Assembly (NCBI GenBank): GCA_016793165.1
Contig: JAEULA010000013.1
Location: 62,001 to 126,000 of the forward strand
Direction of reading: 5' to 3'
Length of the DNA stretch: 64,000 nt
Source of the DNA: Alphaproteobacteria bacterium
GTDB lineage: Bacteria; Pseudomonadota; Alphaproteobacteria; CACIAM-22H2
Shown: piece by piece, positions 17,057 to 25,087 of the stretch
Layout of the letters: the number at the start of each line of letters is the position of its first letter
How positions within the stretch are numbered: position 1 is the stretch's first letter
Notes under the pieces: generated by a model
The model's database searches: none
What the model saw: only the letters and a program-made list of their open reading frames with translations
What the model was told of the DNA's origin: nothing
Program-made: the position numbers and the translations under genes

Positions 17057-17976
17057 TGCGCGATCCTCCGGAAGCGCCGGCCCTCGAGCAGCCGCATCGA
17101 CAGCGTGTTGATGCCGAACACGACGAAGACCAGCACGACGGCGATCGCGGCCCCGAACGGCCAGTTGTAGACGACGAAGATCTGCTGCTCGATCAGGTTG
17201 CCGAGCATCGTCGCCGTCGTGCCGCCGAGGATCACGGGCGTCACGAAGGAGCCGGCCGTGAGCGAGAACACCAGCGTGAATCCCGCCACCAGGCCCGGGA
17301 CGCTCAGCGGCAGCGTGATCCGCCAGAACACCTTCCACCACGGCGCGCCCAGCGTGCGCGCCGAGTCCTCGAGGTTCGGGTCGATCTTGCCCAGGGCCGA
17401 GGCGAGCGGCAGCACCATCATCGGGAAGAACACGTGCAGCGAGCCGATGACGACGGCCATCTCGGAATACAGGATCGACAGCGGCGCCTCGGTCACGCCC
17501 AGCGACAGCAGCAGCCAGTTCAGCAGGCCGGTGCGGCTGTTCGCGAGGATCAGCTGCCAGCCGTAGGAGCGCACAACGACGCTGACGATCAGCGGCGCGA
17601 TCACGATCAGCGTGATCGCGCGGGTGACGAGCGGCCGGCTGCGGACCATGACGATCGCGACGGGATAGCCGAGCAGGATCGCGACGGCCGAGGTGACGAG
17701 CGCGATGCGCAGCGTGTTCCAGAACACGCGCATGTACAGCTCGACCTCGAAGAACTTCGCGTAGTGGGCGATCGTGAACGGGCGGCCGATGATGCCCTTG
17801 GCGTCCTGCGTGAGGACGCTGAAGAACAGCAGGTTGATCGCCGGATACAGGAAGAAGACCGCGAGATAGAGGAGGACCGGCACCGCGAGCAGCGCCGCCG
17901 ACGGCTTCGCACGCGCGGCAAGACGCTCGCGAAGGCCACCGGCGGATACCGCTGCGACGTGCGCCCCATCCTGCAT
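17053..17976 (-). CDS. ABC transporter permease, PotB-like
   Basis: The 307-residue protein is taken from the ATG at 17976 (MQDGAHVAAVSAGG). The frame is open for 81 more codons upstream, but that part is Arg-rich and unlike the family. Six membrane segments begin with LLAVPVLLYLAVFFLYPAI, and the EAA loop is EDSARTLGAPWWKVF with LPLSVPGLVAG. It is the first gene of the transporter-pxp string. It lies 364 bp after the biotinyl-like gene, so it may have its own promoter in that gap. Confidence 0.92.
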   Translation of the reverse strand: MQDGAHVAAVSAGGLRERLAARAKPSAALLAVPVLLYLAVFFLYPAINLLFFSVLTQDAKGIIGRPFTIAHYAKFFEVELYMRVFWNTLRIALVTSAVAILLGYPVAIVMVRSRPLVTRAITLIVIAPLIVSVVVRSYGWQLILANSRTGLLNWLLLSLGVTEAPLSILYSEMAVVIGSLHVFFPMMVLPLASALGKIDPNLEDSARTLGAPWWKVFWRITLPLSVPGLVAGFTLVFSLTAGSFVTPVILGGTTATMLGNLIEQQIFVVYNWPFGAAIAVVLVFVVFGINTLSMRLLEGRRFRRIAQ

Positions 17977-18340
17977 GCGGGCTGCGTCTCCTGGACCTCG
18001 GGCGAGGTGGCGATCGGTCTTCGATCGGCGTGCAAGGGGTTCGTCCCCTCGATCGGCCCGCGTGGTGCTGCCACCCCTGATGACGTTCGTTTTAGGTACC
18101 GCGCAGAAGCTTGCCCAAGACAATCCTCGTCTAGGGCCATCAAGCGGCCTTATGAGGGCCCCGTGCGCGCCGCGGCGACGCTTGCGCCCGGCGTGATCGC
18201 GACGCGCACGCCGCCGCAACCCGTTGCGCCGATGGCGACTCCGCCGCCTGCGGCGGGCACCGCGATGAACCGCCCGGAGCCGCGCCGGTGCGTCGCCGGG
18301 CTCGGCCGGAGCCGCGGCGAAGGACGGCCACGGCCGGCGC
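17977..18340 (-). other. 364-bp gap between the biotinyl-like gene and the ABC transporter operon
   Basis: All flanking genes point the same way. The half near the transporter (about 18060-18160) is the most AT-rich part and contains TTGTCT and TACCTA-like elements on the minus strand that could form a promoter, but their spacing (19 bp) is poor. The half near the biotinyl-like gene holds a short hairpin. No credible gene is seen. Confidence 0.4.
18241..18256 (-). terminator. Short GC hairpin after the biotinyl-like gene
   Basis: CCGCCGC and GCGGCGG pair exactly with only two bases between them (six pairs and a 4-nt loop in practice). It is about 85 bp after the stop codon and has no T-tract, so it is a weak terminator candidate. 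Confidence 0.25.
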
Positions 18341-18766
18341 TCAGTCGCCCGACGGCAGGTCGAAGATCTCGAACAGCGGCGTGCCGTAGCCGACCAGCGA
18401 GTCCGGGACGGCGCTCAGGCGCCCGACGATGCCGGCGACGCGCGCGGTCACCGGCGCATAGATCGTCCCGATCTGCAGCAGGCCGATGACGGCGCCGGCC
18501 GCCACCGACGCGCCGAGCTCGACGATCGGCCGGGCCGCGTAGGGATGCCGCAATCGAAAGACGCCGGCGACCCGCGCCGTCACCTTGTGCCCGGCCGGGG
18601 CATCGGCGAGGCCGTCGGGCGTCACGGACACCGTCAGGCCGCGCCCGGAGGACGCATGGCCGCCGCGGGCGATCCGCAGCCTCAGTCCCGGCCCGTCGAT
18701 TTCGATCGACTCGAGGCCTGCGGCCTCGAGCCATTGCAGGACCTGGCGGATGTCGCCGATCTCCAT
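18341..18766 (-). CDS. Biotin/lipoyl-attachment-like protein lacking the biotinylated lysine
   Basis: The 141-residue protein resembles AccB in both halves. Residues 1-34 (IRQVLQWLEAAGLESIEIDGPGLRLRI) match the AccB N-terminus, and residues 61-136 match the barrel-like biotinyl domain. Where AccB has Glu-Ala-Met-Lys, this protein has Gln98-Ile-Gly-Thr101, so the biotin-accepting lysine is absent. Downstream conserved positions (Val110, Gly112) remain. It starts two bases after the accC stop, in the accB-accC string. It may be a structural or regulatory subunit of the carboxylase, or a domain that shields or binds the real carrier. It is intact and not obviously a pseudogene. Confidence 0.75.
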   Translation of the reverse strand: MEIGDIRQVLQWLEAAGLESIEIDGPGLRLRIARGGHASSGRGLTVSVTPDGLADAPAGHKVTARVAGVFRLRHPYAARPIVELGASVAAGAVIGLLQIGTIYAPVTARVAGIVGRLSAVPDSLVGYGTPLFEIFDLPSGD

Positions 18767-18768
18767 GC

Positions 18769-20145
18769 TCACGCGCTCCCGGCCGCCGCGGCGCGCTCGC
18801 GGAGCCGCCCCTCGAGATACTGGATGCTCACCCCGCCGTCGCGGAACGCGCGGTCGCGGAGTATGTCCAGCAGCAGCGGGATGTTCGTCCGGATGCCGGC
18901 GACCGCGAACTCCCGCAGCGCCGTCTCGGCCCGCGCAAGCGCCTCGTCGCGCGTGGCGCCATGCGCGATCAGCTTCGCGATCAGGGGATCGTAATGCGGC
19001 GGCACCGTGTCGCCGGCGACCACATGCGTATCGACGCGGATGCCGACGCCGCCCGGCGGGTCCCAGCGCGTGATCCGCCCGGCCGAGGGCGTGAAGCGCA
19101 CCGGGTCCTCGGCATTGATCCGGAACTCGATGGCATGGCCCGAGGTCCCGATATCGGCCTGCGACAAGGCCAGCGCCTCGCCGCGGGCGACGCGCAGCTG
19201 CGCCGCGACGATGTCGATTCCCGTCGTCGCCTCGGTGACCGGATGCTCGACCTGGAGGCGCGTGTTCATCTCGATGAAGTAGAACGCCCCGCCCTCGTAG
19301 AGGAACTCGAAGGTGCCGACGCCGCGATAGCCGATCCGCCGGCATGCCGCAGCGCAGCGCGCGCCGATCTCGGCGATGTCGGCCCGGGCGATCCCCGGCG
19401 CCGGCGCCTCCTCGACGACCTTCTGGTTGCGGCGCTGCACGGAGCAGTCGCGATCGCCGAGCCACAGCGCGGTGCCGTGGTCGTCGCACAGGACCTGGAT
19501 CTCGACGTGCCGCGGTCGGCCCAGGAACTTCTCGAGATAGAGGTCGGGATTGTGGAAGGCGCGCAGCGCCTCGACGCGCGTGGTCGCCACGGCCTCGGCG
19601 AGCTCGCCGGGCGCGTGCACCACGCGCATGCCGCGCCCCCCGCCGCCGCCGGCGGCCTTGACGAGGACCGGATAGCCGACCGCATCGGCGATCGCGGCGA
19701 CGGCGGCGGGATCGTCGGGCAAAGCCCCGGCGGAGCCCGGCACGCAGGGCACGCCCGCCTCCTGCATGGCACGCTTCGCCGCGATCTTGTCGCCCATCGT
19801 GCGGATCGAGGCGGCCGAAGGACCGATGAAGACCAGGCCGCTGCGCTCGACGGCTTCGGCGAAATCCGCGTTCTCCGACAGGAAGCCGTATCCCGGATGG
19901 ATCGCCTCCGCGCCGCTGGCCGTCGCCGCGAGCAGGATCGCCGCCGGGTTCAGATAGCTGCGTCCCGCCGCGGCGGGACCGATGCACACGGCCTGGTCCG
20001 CCAGCGCGACCGTGCGCGCCTGGGCGTCCGCCTCCGAGTGGGCGAGCACGGTCTCGAGACGCATTTGGCGGCATGCGCGCAGGATGCGCAGCGCGATCTC
20101 GCCTCGGTTCGCGATCAGGACCCGCCGGAACGGGCGCGCGCTCAT
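18769..20145 (-). CDS. accC: Biotin carboxylase AccC (accessory copy)
   Basis: The 458-residue protein shows the complete biotin carboxylase layout: RRVLIANRGEIALR at the N-terminus, the glycine-rich ATP loop KAAGGGGGRGM (163-173) and the ATP-grasp catalytic stretch IEMNTRLQVEHPVTE with Glu292, Asn294, Arg296 and His301. It uses ATP and bicarbonate to carboxylate biotin on a carrier. It overlaps accB by four bases (ATGA). The context (SDR, second biotinyl-like gene, transporter, pxpBCA) suggests an accessory carboxylase rather than housekeeping acetyl-CoA carboxylase. The likely carboxyltransferase partner is PxpBC (inference). Confidence 0.93.
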   Translation of the reverse strand: MSARPFRRVLIANRGEIALRILRACRQMRLETVLAHSEADAQARTVALADQAVCIGPAAAGRSYLNPAAILLAATASGAEAIHPGYGFLSENADFAEAVERSGLVFIGPSAASIRTMGDKIAAKRAMQEAGVPCVPGSAGALPDDPAAVAAIADAVGYPVLVKAAGGGGGRGMRVVHAPGELAEAVATTRVEALRAFHNPDLYLEKFLGRPRHVEIQVLCDDHGTALWLGDRDCSVQRRNQKVVEEAPAPGIARADIAEIGARCAAACRRIGYRGVGTFEFLYEGGAFYFIEMNTRLQVEHPVTEATTGIDIVAAQLRVARGEALALSQADIGTSGHAIEFRINAEDPVRFTPSAGRITRWDPPGGVGIRVDTHVVAGDTVPPHYDPLIAKLIAHGATRDEALARAETALREFAVAGIRTNIPLLLDILRDRAFRDGGVSIQYLEGRLRERAAAAGSA

Positions 20146-20600
20146 CGCGCGATGCGGAACAGGCCCTGGCCCAATTCCACCTCCTGGCCGTTCTCAACCA
20201 GGATCTCCGCGATGGTGCCGTCGACGTCCGCCTCGATGACGTTGAAGACCTTCATCGCCTCCAGCAGGCAGAGCTTCTGGCCGCGCCGCACGGCGCCCCC
20301 GGGCGCGACGAAGGGCGGCGAGTCCGGTGACGGCGCGCGATGGAAGATGCCGTACATCGGGCTGACGACGACATGCTCGCGCGACGGGGCCGCGCGCGAC
20401 GGCCGTGCGGCCGGCCGGACGGCCGCACCGGCGACCCGCGGCTCGGCCTGCGCCGCGGGCAAAGGCGCCGGCGCCTCGGCCGACGCGCCCCCGGTCGTCC
20501 GGCGGATGCGAATGCGGTAGCCGTTCTCGGTGACGTCGAGCTCGCCGAGCTGCGACGCCGCGGCGAGGTCGATCAGCGCCTTCAGCCGCTCGAGATCCAT
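20142..20600 (-). CDS. accB: Biotin carboxyl carrier protein AccB (accessory copy)
   Basis: The 152-residue protein has the AccB plan: N-terminal MDLERLKALIDLAAAS, a Pro/Ala-rich linker (about residues 40-75) and a C-terminal biotinyl domain with CLLEAMKVFNVIEAD, where Lys117 accepts biotin. The usual Lys-Leu/Met-Met-Asn after the motif is Lys-Val-Phe-Asn here, slightly divergent from housekeeping AccB. The ATG at 20600 fits the family start; an in-frame GTG lies at 20618. It is 14 bp after the SDR gene and overlaps accC. It carries the carboxyl group from AccC to a carboxyltransferase. Confidence 0.93.
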   Translation of the reverse strand: MDLERLKALIDLAAASQLGELDVTENGYRIRIRRTTGGASAEAPAPLPAAQAEPRVAGAAVRPAARPSRAAPSREHVVVSPMYGIFHRAPSPDSPPFVAPGGAVRRGQKLCLLEAMKVFNVIEADVDGTIAEILVENGQEVELGQGLFRIAR

Positions 20601-20614
20601 CGTCGGCCTCGGCG

Positions 20615-21379
20615 TCACTCCGCCGCCTTCGACAGGGACGACGTGCGCGCGAAGTTCAGGCCGCCGACGACCTGCAGCGTCGGAAGGACTTCCATGAAGC
20701 TCACGTTCATCCGCTCGGGCGAGCCCACCACGAAGGCGATCGCCTCGGCGATGTCGTCGGCCTTGAGCGCCTCGTAGTCGTCGTAGAACCGCCGCTGCGC
20801 CTCAGCCGCATCGCCCAGGAGCCGCGCGAAGACCTCGGTCTCGACCCGCGCCGGCGAGATCTCGGTCACGCGCACGCGCGTGCCGAAGAGATGGACGCGC
20901 AGCTGCTGCGACAGCGCGTGAACGCCGGCCTTGGTGGCGTGATAGACGGTGTTGCCGCCGGGGAACGCATAGTGGCCCGCGATCGATCCGATGGTGACGA
21001 CGTGTCCGCGGTTGCGCTTCGCCATCCCCGGAACGAACAGCCGGGTCAGGTGCAGGACCGCGCGCAGATTGACGTCGACGAGCTGGTCGACGTCGTCGCC
21101 GTTGGTGTTGAGGATGTCGCCCTGCCGCGACTGGCCGGCGTTGTTGATCAGGACGTCGACATTGATCCGCCCCGCGAGGACCTCGAGCCCGGCCATGTCC
21201 CGCACGTCCAGGGCCTGCGGGATGCAGCCGGTCTCCTTCGCGAGCTCGGCGAGCCGCGCGGCGTCGCGGGCCAGCGCGTGGACCTCGATCCCTTCCTTGC
21301 GCAGGCGACGCACGGTCGCCGCGCCGATGCCTGACGATGCGCCCGTGACGAGCGCGACGGCGTAGTCCGCGAAACTCAC
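20615..21379 (-). CDS. Short-chain dehydrogenase/reductase (SDR)
   Basis: The 254-residue protein has the classical SDR set: TGASSGIG (12-19), NNAG (79-82), Ser132, Tyr146 and Lys150. The start is a GTG at 21379, well supported by GGGGAGG seven bases before it. It reduces or oxidises a hydroxyl/carbonyl with NAD(P)(H) in the cytoplasm. The sequence is closest in feel to YdfG/serine-3-dehydrogenase-like SDRs (SFMEVLPT near the C-terminus), which is only a guess at substrate. It opens the accB-accC string and follows the LysR gene by 112 bp. Confidence 0.9.
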   Translation of the reverse strand: MSFADYAVALVTGASSGIGAATVRRLRKEGIEVHALARDAARLAELAKETGCIPQALDVRDMAGLEVLAGRINVDVLINNAGQSRQGDILNTNGDDVDQLVDVNLRAVLHLTRLFVPGMAKRNRGHVVTIGSIAGHYAFPGGNTVYHATKAGVHALSQQLRVHLFGTRVRVTEISPARVETEVFARLLGDAAEAQRRFYDDYEALKADDIAEAIAFVVGSPERMNVSFMEVLPTLQVVGGLNFARTSSLSKAAE

Positions 21380-21491
21380 GATGGATCCTCCCCGCTGGGA
21401 AGCGACGTCGCGGCGCAGGCTATGGCCCGCCGGCGGGCGAGAACAGAACCGTTTCCTTCTGCCGCCATAAGCCGCGTCGATGGCGGCCGCC

Positions 21492-22436
21492 CTACTCCGC
21501 CGCGCTGCGCGCGGGACTCTGCCAGCGGCCCGATTTCGCGGCCGTGAGCGCCAGGTCGAGCAGGACGCCGCGCACGGCGACAGCGGCCTCGGACAGCGGC
21601 ATCTGGTCCGAGATCCCGATCGAGATCGTGTCGGAGATGCGCGGACCGGTGATGGCCCGGATCATCGAGCGGCCGGGCGTGGCGATCTGGTTGGCGACCG
21701 ACCACGGCAGGATCGTGCAGCCGGTGCCGCCGGCAACGGCGTCGCGCAGCGTGCCGAGCGATTCCACCTCGGCGATGATGTTGGGCGGCTGGTGGATGGC
21801 CGCGAACGCCGCATCGATCGCCCGGCGCACGAAGTTGACCCGGCTCGGCAGCATCAGGGGGATCCCGACGAGGTCGGTGACGGTGAGCGCGTCGCGCGCC
21901 TCGCCCGGCAGCCGGGTCGACGTCGGCGCGACCAGGAAGAACTCCTCCTCGATCAGCGGCTGGAACTTCACCCCGCGCATCGGCCCCGCTCCGTGCATCA
22001 CCGCCATGTCGAGCCGGCCGTTCATGATCAGCTCGCTGAACGCGACCGCGAAGCCCTCGACGATGTGCAGCAGCACGTCGGGATAGGTCTCGCGGACCGC
22101 CGTGAGCAGGGCGAGCGACAGTGTCGACCCGGCGCTGTAGGGCGCAAGCCCGACCGACACGTTGCCCGACAGCGACGCCGAGGCGCGCTTCACGTCGCCC
22201 TCCGCCTGCTCGAGCTGGCGCAGCAGCGTCTGGGCATGGCGGTACAAGACGCGGCCCGCCTCGGTCGGCGTCACGCCCTGCTGGCTGCGGATCAGCAGCT
22301 TCTGGCCGAAATGGGCTTCGAGGCTGGCGACCTGCTGGCTGAGCGCCGGCTGGGCGATGTTCAGCGCCGCGGCGGCCCGCGTCAGGCTGCCGGTGTCGAC
22401 GATCTTCAGGAAGGATTTCAGCCGGCGCATGTCCAT
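21492..22436 (-). CDS. LysR-family transcriptional regulator (Nac/CynR-like)
   Basis: The 314-residue protein starts MDMRRLKSFLKIVDTGSL; the helix-turn-helix lies at residues 3-60 (RAAAALNIAQPALSQQVASL), followed by the effector-binding domain. The frame is open for about 100 codons upstream, but these lack family features. It is very similar to the second LysR at 34498-35457, for example in FSELIMNGRLDMAVMHG and in GCTILPWSVA. It sits between the SDR-accBC string (same strand) and an SDR plus isocitrate-lyase-like pair (opposite strand), the usual position for a LysR controlling both sides. A candidate site with ATA-N9-TAT lies in its promoter gap. Confidence 0.92.
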   Translation of the reverse strand: MDMRRLKSFLKIVDTGSLTRAAAALNIAQPALSQQVASLEAHFGQKLLIRSQQGVTPTEAGRVLYRHAQTLLRQLEQAEGDVKRASASLSGNVSVGLAPYSAGSTLSLALLTAVRETYPDVLLHIVEGFAVAFSELIMNGRLDMAVMHGAGPMRGVKFQPLIEEEFFLVAPTSTRLPGEARDALTVTDLVGIPLMLPSRVNFVRRAIDAAFAAIHQPPNIIAEVESLGTLRDAVAGGTGCTILPWSVANQIATPGRSMIRAITGPRISDTISIGISDQMPLSEAAVAVRGVLLDLALTAAKSGRWQSPARSAAE

Positions 22437-22511
22437 ATCCGGCCCTCCCGATCCGCGTTCCCCAGGACGCGGCGATCCTAGGCCAATCCCCCCGGCGACG
22501 GTACGGCCGTG

Positions 22512-22526
22512 ATAGCCGATCCTTAT
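22512..22526. promoter_or_regulatory. Candidate LysR (Nac-type) binding site ATA-N9-TAT
   Basis: ATA at 22512-22514 and TAT at 22524-22526 flank nine bases, exactly the spacing described for Nac. The site is in the 181-bp divergent gap between the LysR gene and an SDR gene. Its left part (GATAGCCGATC) resembles the repeats near the paralogous LysR gene at 34454-34476. Confidence 0.4.
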
Positions 22527-22617
22527 GGCCTCAGACCGAGATGCTGCTGGTCGCTCGCGACGCGCGGCGCCTAGTCTCGCCACGAAGGCAGTCACGACAC
22601 AGGGGCGGAGGAGCGGC

Positions 22618-23310
22618 ATGCTGACGGCGGACGGACGGGTCGTGATGGTCTCCGGGGCGTCGCGCGGCATCGGGCGCGCGGTCGTCGACAAGCTGCTGGC
22701 ATCGGGCTTCACGGTCTCCGGCGGCATGCGCAGGCCAGACGCCAAGGCGGGCGGCGAGCGGCTGATGGTGCATCGCTACGTCGCCGAGGAAGCCGGGTCG
22801 GCCGAGGCTTGGGTCGCGGCGACCGTCGCGCGTTTCGGGCGCGTCGACGCCGTGGTCAACGCCGCCGGCATCAACCCCAAGGTGCGCGTCTCGGACGAGG
22901 GCGAGGACATGCTCGACGAGATGTGGCGGATCAACGTGAAGGGGCCGCTGCGGGTGATCCGCGCGGCGCTGCCTCATCTCGCCAGGTGCGGCTGCGGCCG
23001 CGTGATCAATCTCGGCTCGCTGTCCGGCAAGCGCGTGGCCTCGAATGTCGGCTACGCGATGAGCAAGTTCGCGCTGACCGCGTTGACGCACGGGATCCGC
23101 CGCGAGGGCCGCGAGGCCGGCATCCGCGCGACGGTCATCTGCCCGGGCTACGTCGCGACCGACATGACGGCCAACGAGACCGAGATCCCGCGTCACGAGA
23201 TGACGCAGCCGGGCGACCTCGCGGAGCTCGTCGAGACACTGCTGCGGCTGCCGAACAACGCCGCGGTCTCGGAGCTCCTGGTCCACTGCCAGTACGAGCC
23301 GATGCTCTGA
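22618..23310 (+). CDS. Short-chain dehydrogenase/reductase (SDR), divergent from LysR
   Basis: The 230-residue protein contains SGASRGIG (12-19), NAAG (81-84), Ser134, Tyr146 and Lys150 of the classical SDR fold. The ATG at 22618 directly follows GGAGGAGCGGC, which fixes the start although the frame is open further upstream. Cys-rich stretch LARCGCGRVINLGS is unusual but the catalytic residues are intact. It is followed after 81 bp by the isocitrate-lyase-like gene, so the two form a short operon read away from the LysR regulator. The substrate is not readable. Confidence 0.9.
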   Translation: MLTADGRVVMVSGASRGIGRAVVDKLLASGFTVSGGMRRPDAKAGGERLMVHRYVAEEAGSAEAWVAATVARFGRVDAVVNAAGINPKVRVSDEGEDMLDEMWRINVKGPLRVIRAALPHLARCGCGRVINLGSLSGKRVASNVGYAMSKFALTALTHGIRREGREAGIRATVICPGYVATDMTANETEIPRHEMTQPGDLAELVETLLRLPNNAAVSELLVHCQYEPML

Positions 23311-23391
23311 ACCGTCGCGGACGACATCGCGTCCGACGGCTTGCTACAGTTTCGATCGTCGTCATCCAGACATTCAACGAGGGGAAATCCG

Positions 23392-24255
23392 ATGTCACCA
23401 GGCGAGAAGATGCGCGCGTATCTGGCCCAACCCGGCTTCGTCGTCATGCCGGCGGCCTGGGACGGCCTCAGCGCCAAGCTCGCATCCACGGCCGGCTTCA
23501 AGACCGCCTTCCTCTCGGGCTCCTGCGTCGCGGCGAGCCGGCTGGGCGGGCCCGACCTCGACCTCATCTCCTTCGGCGAGATGCTGGAATCGCTGGTGAT
23601 GGTGCGCAACGCGGCGCCCGAGACGATGGTGCTCGCCGACGGCGACCACGGCTACGGCAACGCGATGAACGTGCAGCGGACGGTGGCGAGCTACGGCCGC
23701 GCCGGCGCCGCCGCGGTGCTGATCGAGGACAAGATCACGCCGCGCGCCCTGACCGCCGCCGGCAAGCCCTGCCTGCCCTTCGAGCAGGCGCGCATGAAGA
23801 TCCGCGCCGCGGTCGCCGCCGCGAAGGAGTCGGGCATCCTGGTCATGGCACGCACCGACTGCCGGCCCACGGCCGGCATCGACGAGGCCGTCGCCCGCAT
23901 CGAGATGTACGTCCAGGAAGGCGCCGACATCCTGTTCCTGGACTCGCCCGCCGACGAGGCCGAGATCCGCCGCGCGGTCGCCGCGGCTGCCGGTCGCCCG
24001 TCCTTCGCCGTGCTGTCGCCGGGCGCACCGCGCGAGATCCCGACGCAGAAGCGCGCCGCCGAGCTCGGCCTGAAGATCGGCACCTATCCGACGGGCATGC
24101 TCTCGCCCGCGATCGCCGGCATGCAGGCCGGCCTTGCGGCCATCAGCGCCGGCAACGCCGAGGCGCCCAGCGCGCTGGCGCCCAAGGTCTTCCGCGAGGT
24201 CCTGGGCTACGACGACTACGACCAGCGCGCCAAGCCCTACGTGCTGAAGGACTGA
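23392..24255 (+). CDS. Isocitrate lyase / PEP mutase superfamily protein
   Basis: The 287-residue protein begins MSPGEKMRAYLAQPGFVVMPAAWDGLSAKL and has the superfamily metal-binding stretch LADGDHGYGNAMN (Asp83, Asp85) and IEDK (111-114). The KKCGH-type catalytic cysteine loop of isocitrate and methylisocitrate lyases is absent; the loop after Glu-Asp-Lys reads ITPRALTAAGKPC. That pattern fits the oxaloacetate decarboxylase or dimethylmalate-lyase-like branches that cleave or decarboxylate alpha-oxyacids. The frame opens at 23341, but the ATG at 23392 aligns with the family. It ends before a strong pair of hairpins, converging on the aldolase gene of the next module. Confidence 0.88.
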   Translation: MSPGEKMRAYLAQPGFVVMPAAWDGLSAKLASTAGFKTAFLSGSCVAASRLGGPDLDLISFGEMLESLVMVRNAAPETMVLADGDHGYGNAMNVQRTVASYGRAGAAAVLIEDKITPRALTAAGKPCLPFEQARMKIRAAVAAAKESGILVMARTDCRPTAGIDEAVARIEMYVQEGADILFLDSPADEAEIRRAVAAAAGRPSFAVLSPGAPREIPTQKRAAELGLKIGTYPTGMLSPAIAGMQAGLAAISAGNAEAPSALAPKVFREVLGYDDYDQRAKPYVLKD

Positions 24256-24262
24256 CCTCGGC

Positions 24263-24325
24263 GCGCCCCGTCCGGGGCGCGGCGAACGCGATCGCGCCGG
24301 CGCCGACGATCTCGGCGGCGCCGGC
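24263..24325. terminator. Two GC hairpins between convergent genes
   Basis: Hairpin one: GCGCCCCG (24263-24270) and CGGGGCGC (24273-24280). Hairpin two: GCCGGCGCCG (24296-24305) and CGGCGCCGGC (24316-24325) with a 10-nt loop. Both are perfect. They lie between converging transcription units, so a bidirectional terminator is likely even without a T-tract. Confidence 0.55.
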
Positions 24326-24388
24326 GGCGACTGGCTGATCGCGCGCCGGCCGTCGCGTCGCTCGACGATCGGCGCGCCCGAGGCCGCG

Positions 24389-25087
24389 TCAGCCCGCCCG
24401 CTGGCGCATCATTTCAAGGCCGGTCCGCAGGAACGGATCGGAATGCAGGTAGAAGAACCCGGTGCCGAGACCGGCGTAGAGCGCGATGTCGTCCTCGGTC
24501 ACCAGCGTGCCGGCGATGCGGCCCGACTTGCGGATGCGCGCGATCGCGTTCTCGACCGCGTCGAGCACGGGCTGCGGCCGCTTCTGGCCGCGCGGCACGG
24601 TCGGCAGGTAGCCCATCGACTGCGACAGGTCGCCGGGCCCGAGGAAGAACACGTCGATGCCCTCCACCGCGAGGATGGCGTCGAGATTGGCGATCGCCTC
24701 GGTGGTCTCGATCATCACCACCACCAGCCGATCCTGGTGGTCCGCCGGACAGGCATAGCGCACCGTCTCGACGATGTGGCGCGCGGCGTCCGCGGTATTG
24801 ACGAGCGGCACCATCAGGCCGTCGGCGCCGGCATTCAGGTAGCGGATCAGCAGCGAGCGCTGATGGCTGTCGGGCCGCACGATCGCGCCGCCGCCGGCCG
24901 ACCGTGCCGCCCGCGCCATCTCGCGCACCTCCTCGAAACCCGCCGAGCCGTGCTCGCAATCGAGGAATACGGTGTCGCTCCCGAGCTCGCACAGCCGCGC
25001 GACCAGCCCGGTCGACACGTGGTGCGGATTGGTCATGAGTATGCGCTCCCCGGCCTGCAGCCGGGCGCGCAGCTTGGCTCCGATCAT
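24389..25087 (-). CDS. HpcH/HpaI-family aldolase
   Basis: The 232-residue protein has the class II pyruvate-aldolase signature: FLDCEHGSAGF near residue 42-52, VMIETTEAIANL with the metal-binding Glu, and FFLGPGDLSQSMG with the metal-binding Asp. HpcH/HpaI enzymes cleave 4-hydroxy-2-oxoacids to pyruvate and an aldehyde. Its ATG overlaps the stop of the SDR gene (ATGA at 25087-25084). Being last in the Liv-hyuAB string, it may cleave a hydroxy-oxoacid made from the ring-opened substrate (inference). Confidence 0.92.
   Translation of the reverse strand: MIGAKLRARLQAGERILMTNPHHVSTGLVARLCELGSDTVFLDCEHGSAGFEEVREMARAARSAGGGAIVRPDSHQRSLLIRYLNAGADGLMVPLVNTADAARHIVETVRYACPADHQDRLVVVMIETTEAIANLDAILAVEGIDVFFLGPGDLSQSMGYLPTVPRGQKRPQPVLDAVENAIARIRKSGRIAGTLVTEDDIALYAGLGTGFFYLHSDPFLRTGLEMMRQRAG

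Noticed and set aside
18769..20600. accB-accC as the housekeeping acetyl-CoA carboxylase genes
   Set aside because: The operon context (SDR, lysine-less carrier, transporter, pxp genes) and the divergent motif after the biotin lysine fit an accessory enzyme better, though a housekeeping role cannot be fully excluded without the rest of the genome.
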